21,414 nucleotides of DNA from JBAZWE01 sp041658605 (GCA_041658605.1 JBAZZU010000034.1:1-21414), one strand, 5' to 3'; counted from the first letter of the stretch, positions 8,500 through 15,280 are shown. The notes: generated from the letters alone by a model not told the origin. A program made the numbers and translations.

Positions 8500-9702
8500 A
8501 TGAAAAGACTCGGGCTCCTTTATCTGGCCGCACAAAACCTCAGACGCAAACCCTTCAGAAGCTTTGTGACCATCGCTATCGTCGGGCTGGCGTCCGGTAC
8601 TCTGTTCTCCGCGACCCTGCTCATCGGCAGCGTCGACCGCAGCCTCGAAGTCGGCATGGAGCGGCTTGGCGCCGACCTCCTCGTTGTTCCCGAGGGCTAC
8701 CAGGAATCCGGCCAGGCGGCGCTGATCACGGGAGCGCCCACGAGTTTTTACATGAGCCGCTCGATCCTGGACCAGGTCAAGGCCACTCCCGGCGTCGAGC
8801 AGGCATCCGCCCAGCTTTTCATCGAATCGCTGCTGTCGGTCCCCTGTTGCACCGGCCGGGCGCAGCTCGTCGGTTATGACCCGGATACAGACTTTGTAAT
8901 CACTCCCTGGCTTGTTGACAACCTGAATCGTCCGCTCGAAAAGGACGAGGTCATAATCGGTTCACTGATCCTCGCCAACAAGGGAGAACAGGTCCATTTC
9001 TACGGTCAGGCTTTTAATGTTGCCGGCGTCCTGGACGCCACGGGTATGGGAGCCGATGAAAGCGTCTTCATGAAGATCGACGACGCCTATCAGATGGCAG
9101 CCGACTCTTCGATGCAGGCGGAAGAAACCATCGATGTAAGACCCGGCCAGATCTCATCCGTCCTCGTGAAAATGACCCCCGGCACGAATATCGATCAGTT
9201 GACGCAGAGGATAAAAACCAACGTGCCCGGCACCATGATCATCACCGCCAACGAACTCAGCCGTTCGGTCACCGACCGGCTTTCGGGATTCACCCGCGGC
9301 TTCATCGCCATCGACGCGATCGTCTGGGTGATGTCGCTGCTGACCATCGCCGCTATCTTCTCGATGATCGTCAACGAACGCCAGCGTGAGATCGGTCTGC
9401 TGAGGGCGATGGGCGCAAGCCGCCGCTTCGTCTTCCGCCTGATGCTCGTCGAAGCCGTCTTCCTGACAGCGGCCGGCGGTCTTGCGGGCATATTCATCGG
9501 TGGCGCGGGCCTGTTCATCTTCAAGGCCGTGATCACGACGAGCCTGGGTATTCCATACCTCTGGCCGCCGCTGCTGACCTTCGCAAAGCTGACTGTCATA
9601 ACCCTGCTGCTGGCCATCGCCACCGGCGCCGCGGCGTCCCTCTATCCCGCATACAGCTCCAGCAGGCTGGAGCCATACGCCGCCATCAGGCAGGGGGAGT
9701 GA
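8500..9702 (+). CDS. FtsX/MacB-type ABC transporter permease
   Basis: 400 residues from the ATG at 8500. A TTG at 8467 is in frame, but AGGAG at 8481-8485 and the typical start MKRLGLLYLAAQNLRRKPFRS favour 8500. The first membrane segment (about 16-40) is followed by a large extracytoplasmic domain (about 41-265), then three C-terminal membrane helices including FIAIDAIVWVMSLLTIAAIFSMIV, with the conserved NERQREIGLLRAMGAS loop that couples to the ATPase. The outer domain carries a vicinal Cys pair in SVPCCTGRAQLVGYDPDTDF, a motif I associate with one FtsX subgroup. Such permeases usually act in lipoprotein or envelope handling or peptide export. It forms an operon with the ATPase gene 7 bp downstream. 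Confidence 0.9.
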   Translation: MKRLGLLYLAAQNLRRKPFRSFVTIAIVGLASGTLFSATLLIGSVDRSLEVGMERLGADLLVVPEGYQESGQAALITGAPTSFYMSRSILDQVKATPGVEQASAQLFIESLLSVPCCTGRAQLVGYDPDTDFVITPWLVDNLNRPLEKDEVIIGSLILANKGEQVHFYGQAFNVAGVLDATGMGADESVFMKIDDAYQMAADSSMQAEETIDVRPGQISSVLVKMTPGTNIDQLTQRIKTNVPGTMIITANELSRSVTDRLSGFTRGFIAIDAIVWVMSLLTIAAIFSMIVNERQREIGLLRAMGASRRFVFRLMLVEAVFLTAAGGLAGIFIGGAGLFIFKAVITTSLGIPYLWPPLLTFAKLTVITLLLAIATGAAASLYPAYSSSRLEPYAAIRQGE

Positions 9703-9709
9703 GCGACAG

Positions 9710-10402
9710 GTGACCGTGTCAGGCAACGAAAACATGATCATCATCAAGGACCTGAGCAAGACTTATAAAGTGGGACCAAGCACGGTGCGCGCGGTAGACA
9801 CCGTCGACCTCGAGATCCCGACGGGGCAGATGGTCTCCATTGTCGGCCACTCCGGCTCCGGCAAGACGACGCTGCTGAGCCTTATGGGCGGACTCACCAA
9901 GCCAAGCTCCGGCCGCGTGCTTCTCGACGGCATCAATATCTGGAACCTGAATGACAAGGAAATGTCGCTGCTGAGGAACATGAAGATCGGTTTCACTTTC
10001 CAGTTCGCCAGCCTTATGCCAACGCTGAACGCGATCGACAACGTCCGGCTGCCGTCCACTTTCGGAGATAATCCGGAGGCTGACTTAAGCCGCCCTGAGG
10101 AACTGCTGGAACTCGTCGGACTGGGCGACAGGATGCATTCCTATCCCGGACAGCTTTCCGGCGGAGAACAGCGGCGCGTGGCGCTGGCCCGGACCCTCAT
10201 GAATAAACCGCAGCTCATCCTCGCCGACGAGCCGACCGGCGACCTCGACGAAGAAACCGAATCTGACATCCTCGAGACATTCAGGAAGATAAACGAAGAG
10301 GGCGTAACCATCGTGATAGTAACCCACTCCCGCGTGGTTGCCTCCAGGGCACAGCGCGTGTTAAGAATGACCAAGGGACATCTGACGGAGAACGAGGAAT
10401 GA
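9710..10402 (+). CDS. LolD/MacB-type ABC transporter ATP-binding protein
   Basis: 230 residues if started at the GTG at 9710; a GTG at 9716 and an ATG at 9734 (MIIIKDLSKTYKV) are also in frame. GGGGGAG at about 9693-9699 suits the GTG at 9710. Walker A is GHSGSGKTT, the Q-loop is FTFQFASLMPTLNAIDNV, the signature is LSGGEQRR, Walker B is LILADEPTGDLD, and the switch His is in IVTHSR. The LMPTLNAIDNV and ADEPTGDLDEET features are those of MacB/LolD-type ATPases. It powers the preceding permease. Its last codon overlaps the ATG of the next gene by 4 bp (ATGA). Confidence 0.92.
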   Translation: MTVSGNENMIIIKDLSKTYKVGPSTVRAVDTVDLEIPTGQMVSIVGHSGSGKTTLLSLMGGLTKPSSGRVLLDGINIWNLNDKEMSLLRNMKIGFTFQFASLMPTLNAIDNVRLPSTFGDNPEADLSRPEELLELVGLGDRMHSYPGQLSGGEQRRVALARTLMNKPQLILADEPTGDLDEETESDILETFRKINEEGVTIVIVTHSRVVASRAQRVLRMTKGHLTENEE

Positions 10403-10737
10403 GCGCTGAGCGCAGACAAAAAATAATTCTTGTGTTGATGACGCTGGTCGCGGCGGTTGTCATTTCAACGCTCGTCATAGCATCAGCCGGCTGTGGTGAG
10501 AAGGCCGGCGTCAGCGCCGAGAAGTATGCTCAGGTCGAGAAGGGCATGACCCTCGACCAGGTCGAAGGGCTGCTGGGAACACCCGCGCGCTCACACCGCA
10601 CCGGCCCCTCACAAAACCCCACTATCATCTGGTACTACGATAAAACCAGCGGAGAAGGTCTACTGAAGATCGCCTTCGAAAATGCGAAGGTTTCGAACAT
10701 CTCCCCGTACGACACGAGCGTGAACCCGGACGAATAA
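10399..10737 (+). CDS. Small BamE/SmpA-fold-like exported protein, probable lipoprotein
   Basis: 112 residues. The hydrophobic segment IILVLMTLVAAVVISTLVIAS is followed by AGC at about residues 30-32, a lipobox-like cleavage site with an unusual Ser at -3. The mature part contains YAQVEKGMTLDQVEGLLGTPA, the helix-turn typical of BamE/SmpA/DUF3862-type small domains, then two or three strands including IIWYYDKTSGEGLLKIAFENAKV. It starts with a 4-bp ATGA overlap with the ATPase gene, so it belongs to that transporter operon and may be a surface partner of the FtsX-type permease. That role is inferred. Confidence 0.8.
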   Translation: MSAERRQKIILVLMTLVAAVVISTLVIASAGCGEKAGVSAEKYAQVEKGMTLDQVEGLLGTPARSHRTGPSQNPTIIWYYDKTSGEGLLKIAFENAKVSNISPYDTSVNPDE

Positions 10738-10869
10738 CGGTTACCGCGCGTATACAGAAAAGTTCGTCCTCGGAAATCAGCACAAACACCGAAGCGACAG
10801 ACATATCCATTGGAAGCGCCGTACGAATATGAGAGTTCATTCTATCGACTTGTGCGGCAAAACAGTATC

Positions 10870-11001
10870 ATGGGAACAAGCGGGATGGCCGGCGCCATGA
10901 TGACGTTCATGAACTCCGGCATGAATAAATCAGGCCTTGCGGTCGCGGACATGAAATCGCTCATGGATCACATGAGTTCTTCTTCTGGAGCGATCGAATA
11001 G
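10870..11001 (+). CDS. Possible methionine-rich small protein at the edge of the copper island
   Basis: A 43-codon frame from the ATG at 10870 encodes 9 methionines and one histidine and is otherwise polar (MGTSGMAGAMMTFMNSGMNK...). The same frame is open from the stop of the previous gene (10735-10737), so it could also be a remnant of something longer; a TTG at 10810 gives 63 residues. There is no clear Shine-Dalgarno before 10870. Met-rich peptides can bind Cu(I), and the neighbouring genes are for copper export, but this is only suggestive. The rest of 10738-11054 shows no other gene. Confidence 0.3.
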   Translation: MGTSGMAGAMMTFMNSGMNKSGLAVADMKSLMDHMSSSSGAIE

Positions 11002-11030
11002 CCCTGCGGTGATATTCACACCCGGGGCTA
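10999..11030. terminator. Hairpin between convergent genes, possible bidirectional transcript end
   Basis: TAGCCC (10999-11004) pairs with GGGCTA (11025-11030), with additional GGTG/CAC pairing inside. It sits between the plus-strand genes ending at 10737/11001 and the minus-strand gene ending at 11055. There is no T-run on either side, so it is not a standard intrinsic terminator. Confidence 0.3.
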
Positions 11031-11054
11031 CCGTGTAGTTACTATTGGCTTCCG

Positions 11055-11486
11055 CTAATTAAGGGTCCAGCTGAAGCTGCGGTCAGTTCCACCTACTCCT
11101 TTGATGGTGAGCTCCACGTTTTTAGGCCGCGGTGAAATCGTGGAAAACTTAAGCGTACCCGCACGATGATGACCCCCGGAAGGATCTCCTTCCCATGCCA
11201 GCGGCACATACTCTTTTCCGTCTGCGAACAGGACCGAGATTTGCGCCGGATCCTGGCTTAAATCGACTGTATGAGTATCGAATACCACCTTGAAGGTCCA
11301 GGGCTCCCCATCCCCCAGACTTTGTGGGGTCACCTTTACGGTCACTTCTCCATCTTCGCGAGTCTGTTCCGCCAGACCTGAACTTGAGGTCTGTACCTGA
11401 CCGTTATCGCTGCACCCCGAAAAAACTGCCACTGCCGTTACCGCTAACAATGCAGCTAAAAATATAGCGCTTACATTCCTGGACAT
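11055..11486 (-). CDS. Lipoprotein of unknown function in the copper cluster
   Basis: 143 residues. A signal sequence (SAIFLAALLAVTAVAVFSGC) ends in a good lipobox, VFSGC, at about residue 25. The mature protein is predicted mostly beta: VTVKVTPQSL, WTFKVVFDTHTVDLSQDP, YVPLAWEGDPSGGHHRAGTLKF and VELTIKGVGGTDRSFSWTL look like strands of one small sandwich domain. GGHH is the only obvious metal-ligand-like motif. The ATG at 11486 lies 1 bp after the preceding gene's stop and has a GGGGAG Shine-Dalgarno inside that gene, so it is cotranscribed. Small proteins with this WEGDPSGGHHR segment occur beside metal genes as far as I recall, but I cannot name a family. Confidence 0.8.
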   Translation of the reverse strand: MSRNVSAIFLAALLAVTAVAVFSGCSDNGQVQTSSSGLAEQTREDGEVTVKVTPQSLGDGEPWTFKVVFDTHTVDLSQDPAQISVLFADGKEYVPLAWEGDPSGGHHRAGTLKFSTISPRPKNVELTIKGVGGTDRSFSWTLN

Positions 11487-11487
11487 C

Positions 11488-11934
11488 TCATGCTCCCCTG
11501 TGGAATTTAATAATACGGCTGGAGATAAAGATTATTCCAGCGAGATTGAATGCTAAACCCACCCAGAAAATCCTGGTCTGATACTGGCCGACGAAGCTGG
11601 CTACCCCGCTTATACCGATTATTGGCAATACGTTTGCCAGGTAATGGGTACAGCAGGACACCATGGCCAGGGTGGACGTGGCCCCCGTGGCGGCCAGAAT
11701 CTTCCCGGAAGCCTGCTGCCTCCTCCGTATTGAACTACGTAAATAAGTAAAAAGGCCGATCTGCGTGCCAAGTCCGATTGCCAGTCCAACTATGAAATAC
11801 CAGTACAGGAAAAACTGATCCAGCGCGAACTGCGGGCCGGAAAGCAGGGTAACCAGGCCAAAATAAAGGGATAGCTGAAAAGTGGCGCCAATCAATCCAA
11901 AAAAGAGCGCTCTGAAAATAATCCGGGCATGCAT
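11488..11934 (-). CDS. Four-helix membrane protein with Cys-Cys-Thr-His motif, putative metal-related
   Basis: 148 residues with four hydrophobic segments: IIFRALFFGLIGATFQLSLYFGL, FFLYWYFIVGLAIGLGTQIGLF, a third containing LAMVSCCTHYLANVLPIIGIS, and IFWVGLAFNLAGIIFIS. The Cys-Cys-X-His set inside a membrane helix resembles the paired cysteines of MerT-like metal transporters and is a likely metal site. The gene lies downstream of the copper ATPase on the same strand, 128 bp away, and directly upstream of the lipoprotein. It probably works with them in copper or related metal handling; transport direction and substrate are not shown by sequence. Confidence 0.8.
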   Translation of the reverse strand: MHARIIFRALFFGLIGATFQLSLYFGLVTLLSGPQFALDQFFLYWYFIVGLAIGLGTQIGLFTYLRSSIRRRQQASGKILAATGATSTLAMVSCCTHYLANVLPIIGISGVASFVGQYQTRIFWVGLAFNLAGIIFISSRIIKFHRGA

Positions 11935-12062
11935 GATTTATTTATTCCCTGAAATCAGATAATCAGTCAATGTCTCAGATCCATCCATTACTCCGCTCGT
12001 TTATCTGAATGGAATTCTGATTCATGGAGGACCCCATCAGCCCGGAGTTATTGCCAGTTCGT

Positions 12063-14492
12063 TCACAATTGCGCGCGTTTCAGCCGGAGTGAATTACTGA
12101 TCACGGACACCGAACTGAAGCTCATTGCTGCCGCGGCGATAATCGGTGACAACAATACTCCGAAGAATGGGTACAGGAGACCCGCCGCAATCGGAACACC
12201 TGCCGAATTGTAAATAAAGGCAAAAAACAGATTCTGCCTGATATTGCGCATAGTGGCCCTGCTCAACCTCCTGGCTCTGACAATACCCCGCAAATCACCC
12301 TTGACTAAAGTAACGCCGGCGCTTTCCATTGCCACATCGGTGCCTGTGCCCATGGCGATACCGACTTGAGCCTGCGCAAGTGCCGGGGCGTCGTTGATAC
12401 CATCGCCCGCCATTGCCACAATATGTCCGTCTGCCTGAAGCTTTTTGACAACTTCACCTTTTTGTTCTGGAAGCACTTCGGCATGCACCCGGTCGATCCC
12501 CAGTTCACCTGCGACTGCTTTTGCGGTTATAAGGCTGTCACCTGTCAGCATCACGATTTTGATGCCCTCGTCATGGAGGTCGCGGATGGCTTCCGGTGTC
12601 GAATCCTTAATGGGATCTGCAACACCAATCAAACCCGCTGCCTTGCCGTCTATGGCGATCAGCATGACCGTATTGCCTCTGGCACGTTGTTCGTCAGCCA
12701 GTTGCGGCAGATCAAGCGCGTCGACACTCAAACTTTCCAGCAGTTTCGTGTTACCCACAGCCACCGCATGCCCCTCAACCTCACCCGTGACACCTTGCCC
12801 GGTAACAGACTGGAAGCTGTCGGTCTTGACCAGCTCGACCCCTTTTTGTTTCGCACCATCCACGATAGCTTCCGCCAGGGGGTGTTCGCTGGCCCGTTCA
12901 AGGCTGGCAGCCAGACGCAGCACTTCCTCTTCAGCAAACCCCTCCTCCGCCTGAACCGCGACAAGTTTCGGCTTGCCTTCGGTCAGCGTACCGGTCTTGT
13001 CGACAACCAGGATGTCGACCTTTTCCATGATCTCCAGGGCTTCGGCGTTCTTGATTAATACTCCAGCCATGGCGCCACGCCCGGTTCCTACCATGATGGC
13101 TATTGGTGTGGCAAGACCAAGCGCGCACGGACAAGCGATAATTAGCACGGCAACGGCATTGACAATGGCATGTGCCAGTCGTGGCTCGGGGCCCCATAAA
13201 CCCCAGATGATGAACGAGGTTACTGCGATTCCGACCACTACTGGCACGAAGTATCCAGCAACAACATCGGCCAGTTTCTGGATCGGCGCCCGCGAGCGTT
13301 GCGCTTCGGCCACCATTCTGACGATCTGCGCAAGCAGGGTATCGGAACCGACTTTTTCGGCCCGCATCAACAAACTGCCGGTGCCGTTAACCGTCGCTCC
13401 GATAAGCCTTTCACCCGCAGCCTTTGCAACCGGGATAGGCTCGCCCGTGACCATCGATTCGTCTACATTGCTCACACCCTCTACAACCGAGCCGTCCACG
13501 GCCACTTTTTCGCCGGGACGGACGCGCAGGGTATCGCCGGGCACCACGTGTTCGAGCGGGATATCTTCCTCGGTTCCATCATCCCGCACGATGCGCGCGG
13601 TTTTCGGCGCAAGGCCAAGCAGCATCTGGATGGCGACATTAGTCCGTGAGCGGGCACGCAGTTCCAGCACCTGCCCCAGCAGCACCAGCGCCGTGATTAC
13701 CGCCGCGGCTTCAAAATAAACTGCTACCAGGCCATCATCGGTTTGCATTACCGGCGGGAATATCTGTGGGAATAACAGAGCAACGACGCTATATAACCAG
13801 GCAACCGATACACCCAGCGCGATCAGGGTGAACATATTGAGATTCCAGGTCATGACGGACTTCCAGCCACGAACAAAAAATGGCCAGCCGCCCCACAATA
13901 CAACTGGCGTTGCCAACACAAACACTATCCACTGAACCACGTGCATGGAAAGTCCGGCAGGCAACCAGGAATGTGCCAGATCGGCCGTCATTGATAAAAC
14001 AAACGCCGGCAGCGCCAGAATGGCGCTGATCCAGAACCGGCGAGTCATATCGGTTAGCTCTGAATTGTCTTCCTCAACGCTGACTGTCACCGGTTCCAGA
14101 GCCATGCCGCATTTCGGACAACGGCCCGGGTGGTCCTGTCTCACTTCAGGATGCATGGGGCATGTGTACTCGGTTTTGGTTGCGGCAACCGGTGCTACCA
14201 GCGGCTCCAGCGCCATGCCGCACTTGGGACAACTGCCCGGGTGATTCTGTCTCACTTCGGGATGCATGGGACATGTGTAGATTTTTGATTCTATTACGGC
14301 TTCGTGAGGTACCGGTGCCACATGTTCGATGTATTTCTCAGGTTGCTCCTGGAAACTATGCAGGCAATGTTCACTGCAGAAATAATATCTTTTGTCCGCG
14401 TGCTGATAATGATATTCGGAGTCGCTCGATACCACCATGTTACAGACAGGATCTTTTAATTGCTCTTTTCCTGCATCATGCTCGTCATTCAC
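12063..14492 (-). CDS. copA: Cu(+)-exporting P1B-type ATPase with YHS and two heavy-metal-binding domains
   Basis: 809 residues. N-terminal YHS domain (about 12-50, KDPVCNMVV; YYFCSEHC), then two copies of a short Cys/His/Met metal-binding domain (about 72-97 and 109-134, each YTCPMHPEVRQ...CPKCGMALEP). There is no classical HMA (GMTCxxC) domain. The pump core has the phosphatase loop TGEP, CPC in helix 6 (454-456), DKTGTLTEGKP with the phosphorylated Asp498, SEHPLAEAI, and GDGINDAPALAQAQVGIAMG. The helix 7 and 8 signatures (IYNSAGVPIAAG; MSFSSVSVISNSLRL) indicate Cu(I)/P1B-1 specificity. The start is the GTG at 14492, with GGAG six bases upstream; the overlapping ATG at 14494 is out of frame. 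It exports copper from the cytoplasm. No regulator gene is adjacent. Base composition looks less GC-rich than the flanks. Confidence 0.95.
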   Translation of the reverse strand: MNDEHDAGKEQLKDPVCNMVVSSDSEYHYQHADKRYYFCSEHCLHSFQEQPEKYIEHVAPVPHEAVIESKIYTCPMHPEVRQNHPGSCPKCGMALEPLVAPVAATKTEYTCPMHPEVRQDHPGRCPKCGMALEPVTVSVEEDNSELTDMTRRFWISAILALPAFVLSMTADLAHSWLPAGLSMHVVQWIVFVLATPVVLWGGWPFFVRGWKSVMTWNLNMFTLIALGVSVAWLYSVVALLFPQIFPPVMQTDDGLVAVYFEAAAVITALVLLGQVLELRARSRTNVAIQMLLGLAPKTARIVRDDGTEEDIPLEHVVPGDTLRVRPGEKVAVDGSVVEGVSNVDESMVTGEPIPVAKAAGERLIGATVNGTGSLLMRAEKVGSDTLLAQIVRMVAEAQRSRAPIQKLADVVAGYFVPVVVGIAVTSFIIWGLWGPEPRLAHAIVNAVAVLIIACPCALGLATPIAIMVGTGRGAMAGVLIKNAEALEIMEKVDILVVDKTGTLTEGKPKLVAVQAEEGFAEEEVLRLAASLERASEHPLAEAIVDGAKQKGVELVKTDSFQSVTGQGVTGEVEGHAVAVGNTKLLESLSVDALDLPQLADEQRARGNTVMLIAIDGKAAGLIGVADPIKDSTPEAIRDLHDEGIKIVMLTGDSLITAKAVAGELGIDRVHAEVLPEQKGEVVKKLQADGHIVAMAGDGINDAPALAQAQVGIAMGTGTDVAMESAGVTLVKGDLRGIVRARRLSRATMRNIRQNLFFAFIYNSAGVPIAAGLLYPFFGVLLSPIIAAAAMSFSSVSVISNSLRLKRAQL
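14101..14280 (-). repeat. 111-bp tandem duplication inside the copper ATPase gene
   Basis: Segments 14101-14168 and 14212-14279 match at 61 of 68 positions by direct comparison, offset by 111 bp (37 codons). The unit encodes the YTCPMHPEVRQ...CPKCGMALEP metal-binding domain plus linker. The repeat keeps the reading frame. The high nucleotide identity suggests a fairly recent in-frame duplication. Confidence 0.9.
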
Positions 14493-14546
14493 ATTTATCT
14501 CCAGTGCAGTTGGTCATTGATTGATTTCAGCGGTGGCGATTACCAT

Positions 14547-14556
14547 ACTCCGGAGT
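14547..14556 (-). promoter_or_regulatory. Palindrome upstream of the copper ATPase, possible operator
   Basis: ACTCCGGAGT is a perfect 10-bp palindrome 55 bp before the start codon. On the minus strand a TATATA (14572-14567), with a poor -35 (TTAGTT) 17 bp upstream, lies just before it. ACTCCGGAGT-like half-sites occur in MerR-family promoters (known), but the 19-20 bp spacer arrangement of those promoters is not evident here. A TTGACA (14660-14655, minus) without a good -10 is also present. Confidence 0.25.
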
Positions 14557-14705
14557 GATTTACTGATATATATCTTTTTCCCTTGTATTAACTAAATCAA
14601 TCCAAATGTTGGCGAGCAGCCGGATTGAAAGAAGATCCCGATCTTCGGTAGTTCTGTCAAGAATTAACAAATACCTTCAATAAGGCATTTATAAAAAGAG
14701 GAAGG

Positions 14706-14730
14706 TGGTGGACCCAACCGGGTTCGAACC
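14706..14730 (-). other. tRNA 3'-end fragment, probable attachment-site remnant
   Basis: Read on the minus strand, the 25 bases are the T-arm loop GGTTCGAACC, then CGGT, then a TGGGTCC acceptor half, discriminator A and CCA. The matching 5' acceptor half (GGACCCA) and the D- and anticodon arms are absent, and the 5' side of the T-stem (AAAGG) no longer pairs fully. It is therefore a fragment and not a gene. Tyrosine recombinases commonly use tRNA 3' ends as att sites and leave such copies (known). It lies at the right edge of the copper cluster. I see no second copy within the window. Confidence 0.55.
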
Positions 14731-14859
14731 TTTTATGCCGGACACCAACTCGAGCGATTTCCCGTCTGAGTCAGGATCACTTCAAAGCGAATAATCAGGC
14801 CGCTTTTCCGCCTGCATCAGTAAACTTCCATCCAACAACAATCAAATCCTGACCTGCTC

Positions 14860-14881
14860 TTTCTGTGGGAAATGCCACACC
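14860..14881. promoter_or_regulatory. Candidate enhancer (activator-binding) dyad for the surface-operon sigma-54 promoter
   Basis: TTTCTGTG, then CACACC, around the dyad TGTG-N8-CACA (14864-14879: TGTGGGAAATGCCACA). A second site before the other sigma-54 promoter (20746-20767) shares 15 of 22 aligned positions. The dyad centre lies about 170 bp upstream of the promoter's GG, a usual distance for NtrC-type enhancers. CRP/FNR-type sites have a similar core and remain an alternative. Confidence 0.5.
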
Positions 14882-14968
14882 CGAAGCGTCAGAAGGCGCA
14901 GAACCGCCCTGCATCCAACTGTAAACACTCCAGCATTACAAGAATCAAATAGCCAACATCGAACATCC

Positions 14969-15002
14969 CCGCCAGATTTAGCCTGCTAATCGCGGCTTTT
15001 TT
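14969..15002 (+). terminator. Intrinsic terminator between enhancer dyad and sigma-54 promoter
   Basis: CCGC (14969-14972) pairs with GCGG (14992-14995). An inner stem GAT(T)TAG/CTAATC follows (14975-14981 with 14986-14991), with one bulge and the loop CCTG. Six T residues follow (14997-15002). It would stop plus-strand readthrough from the island side before the sigma-54 promoter. No gene that it would terminate is visible, so an unseen short transcript upstream is possible. Confidence 0.6.
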
Positions 15003-15038
15003 CATATATCTTAATGCTGATCGTCATTATCAGGATAG

Positions 15039-15056
15039 TTGGCACGTTCCTTGCTT
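15039..15056 (+). promoter_or_regulatory. Sigma-54 (-24/-12) promoter of the surface-protein operon
   Basis: TTGGCACG (15039-15046), four bases, TTGCTT (15051-15056). It matches the TGGCACG-N4-TTGCW consensus at every core position; GG and GC are 10 bp apart as required. Transcription is expected near 15066, leaving a leader of about 215 nt before the ATG at 15281. RpoN and an NtrC-type activator are encoded in the same window. Confidence 0.9.
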
Positions 15057-15065
15057 ACATATAGA

Positions 15066-15280
15066 GCAAGCAAGCGACTCTTCACCCTCAACGGTCTGGG
15101 TCATGAGCGCGAAAGCTTTTTAGGGCTCCGGGTTAAGCCGGAGCAGGATAATTCCCCGGTCTCCCCCGAAAGGGACTGGCCGGTAGAAGTAAAGACAGGA
15201 AGAAGAAAGCCCCAGACTTCTTTGGCATAGTTTTCAGACGGGACCTCTGGGGGGTCCCGTCTGGAAGTACCCCCAGGAAG
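15066..15280 (+). ncRNA. Structured 5' leader, candidate cis-regulatory RNA
   Basis: Hairpins in order: GCTCCGG/CCGGAGC (15125-15144); GGTCTCCC paired with GGGA..GGCC (about 15157-15182); hairpin A, AAGAAG/CTTCTT (15200-15205 with 15217-15222), whose 11-nt loop contains CCCCAGA (15210-15216); and hairpin B, a perfect 11-bp stem CAGACGGGACC/GGTCCCGTCTG (15235-15245 with 15253-15263), whose 7-nt loop is TCTGGGG. The A and B loops are perfectly complementary. GTCTGGG (15094-15100) can instead pair with CCCAGAC (15211-15217), and CCCCCAG (15270-15276), which overlaps the AGGAAG ribosome-binding sequence, can pair with CTGGGGG (15247-15253). These pairings exclude one another, as in a riboswitch or attenuator. 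I do not recognise a known class; folding energies were not computed. Confidence 0.55.

Larger units (their letters stand above)
14493..15280. other. 788-bp non-coding region between the copper island and the surface operon
   Basis: No credible gene. From left to right it holds the copper ATPase upstream region, inverted repeats GAAGAT/ATCTTC (14631-14646) and AAATaCCTT/AAGGcATTT (14669-14690), a tRNA 3'-end fragment (14706-14730), a TGTG-N8-CACA dyad (14864-14879), an intrinsic terminator (14969-15002), a sigma-54 promoter (15039-15056) and a structured leader (15066-15280). Between 14731 and 14859 I see nothing recognisable. Confidence 0.7.

Noticed and set aside
12673..12692. TGGCACG as a further sigma-54 promoter
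   Set aside because: It lies inside the copper ATPase gene on the wrong strand and is not followed by TTGC at the right distance.
14655..14660. TTGACA (minus strand) as -35 of the copper ATPase promoter
   Set aside because: No acceptable -10 at 16-19 bp; the inverted repeat GAAGAT/ATCTTC is not centred in the spacer as in MerR-type promoters.
14700..14800. Complete tRNA gene on the minus strand
   Set aside because: The T-arm loop, acceptor 3' half and CCA are present, but no GGACCCA partner, D-arm or anticodon arm can be found upstream.
15165..15182. GGGACTGGCC-like string resembling the SAM-I riboswitch core
   Set aside because: The rest of the SAM-I consensus (GATGAA, CGGCAACC and the kink-turn) is missing; the match sits in one arm of a simple hairpin.
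15090..15220. c-di-GMP, c-di-AMP or cobalamin riboswitch in the surface-operon leader
   Set aside because: None of the conserved cores I know for these classes is present in order; short similarities such as GGGTTAAGCC occur in isolation.
15039..15230. 63-residue open frame across the leader
   Set aside because: It begins inside the sigma-54 promoter and covers RNA hairpins; no ribosome-binding site and no protein-like composition.
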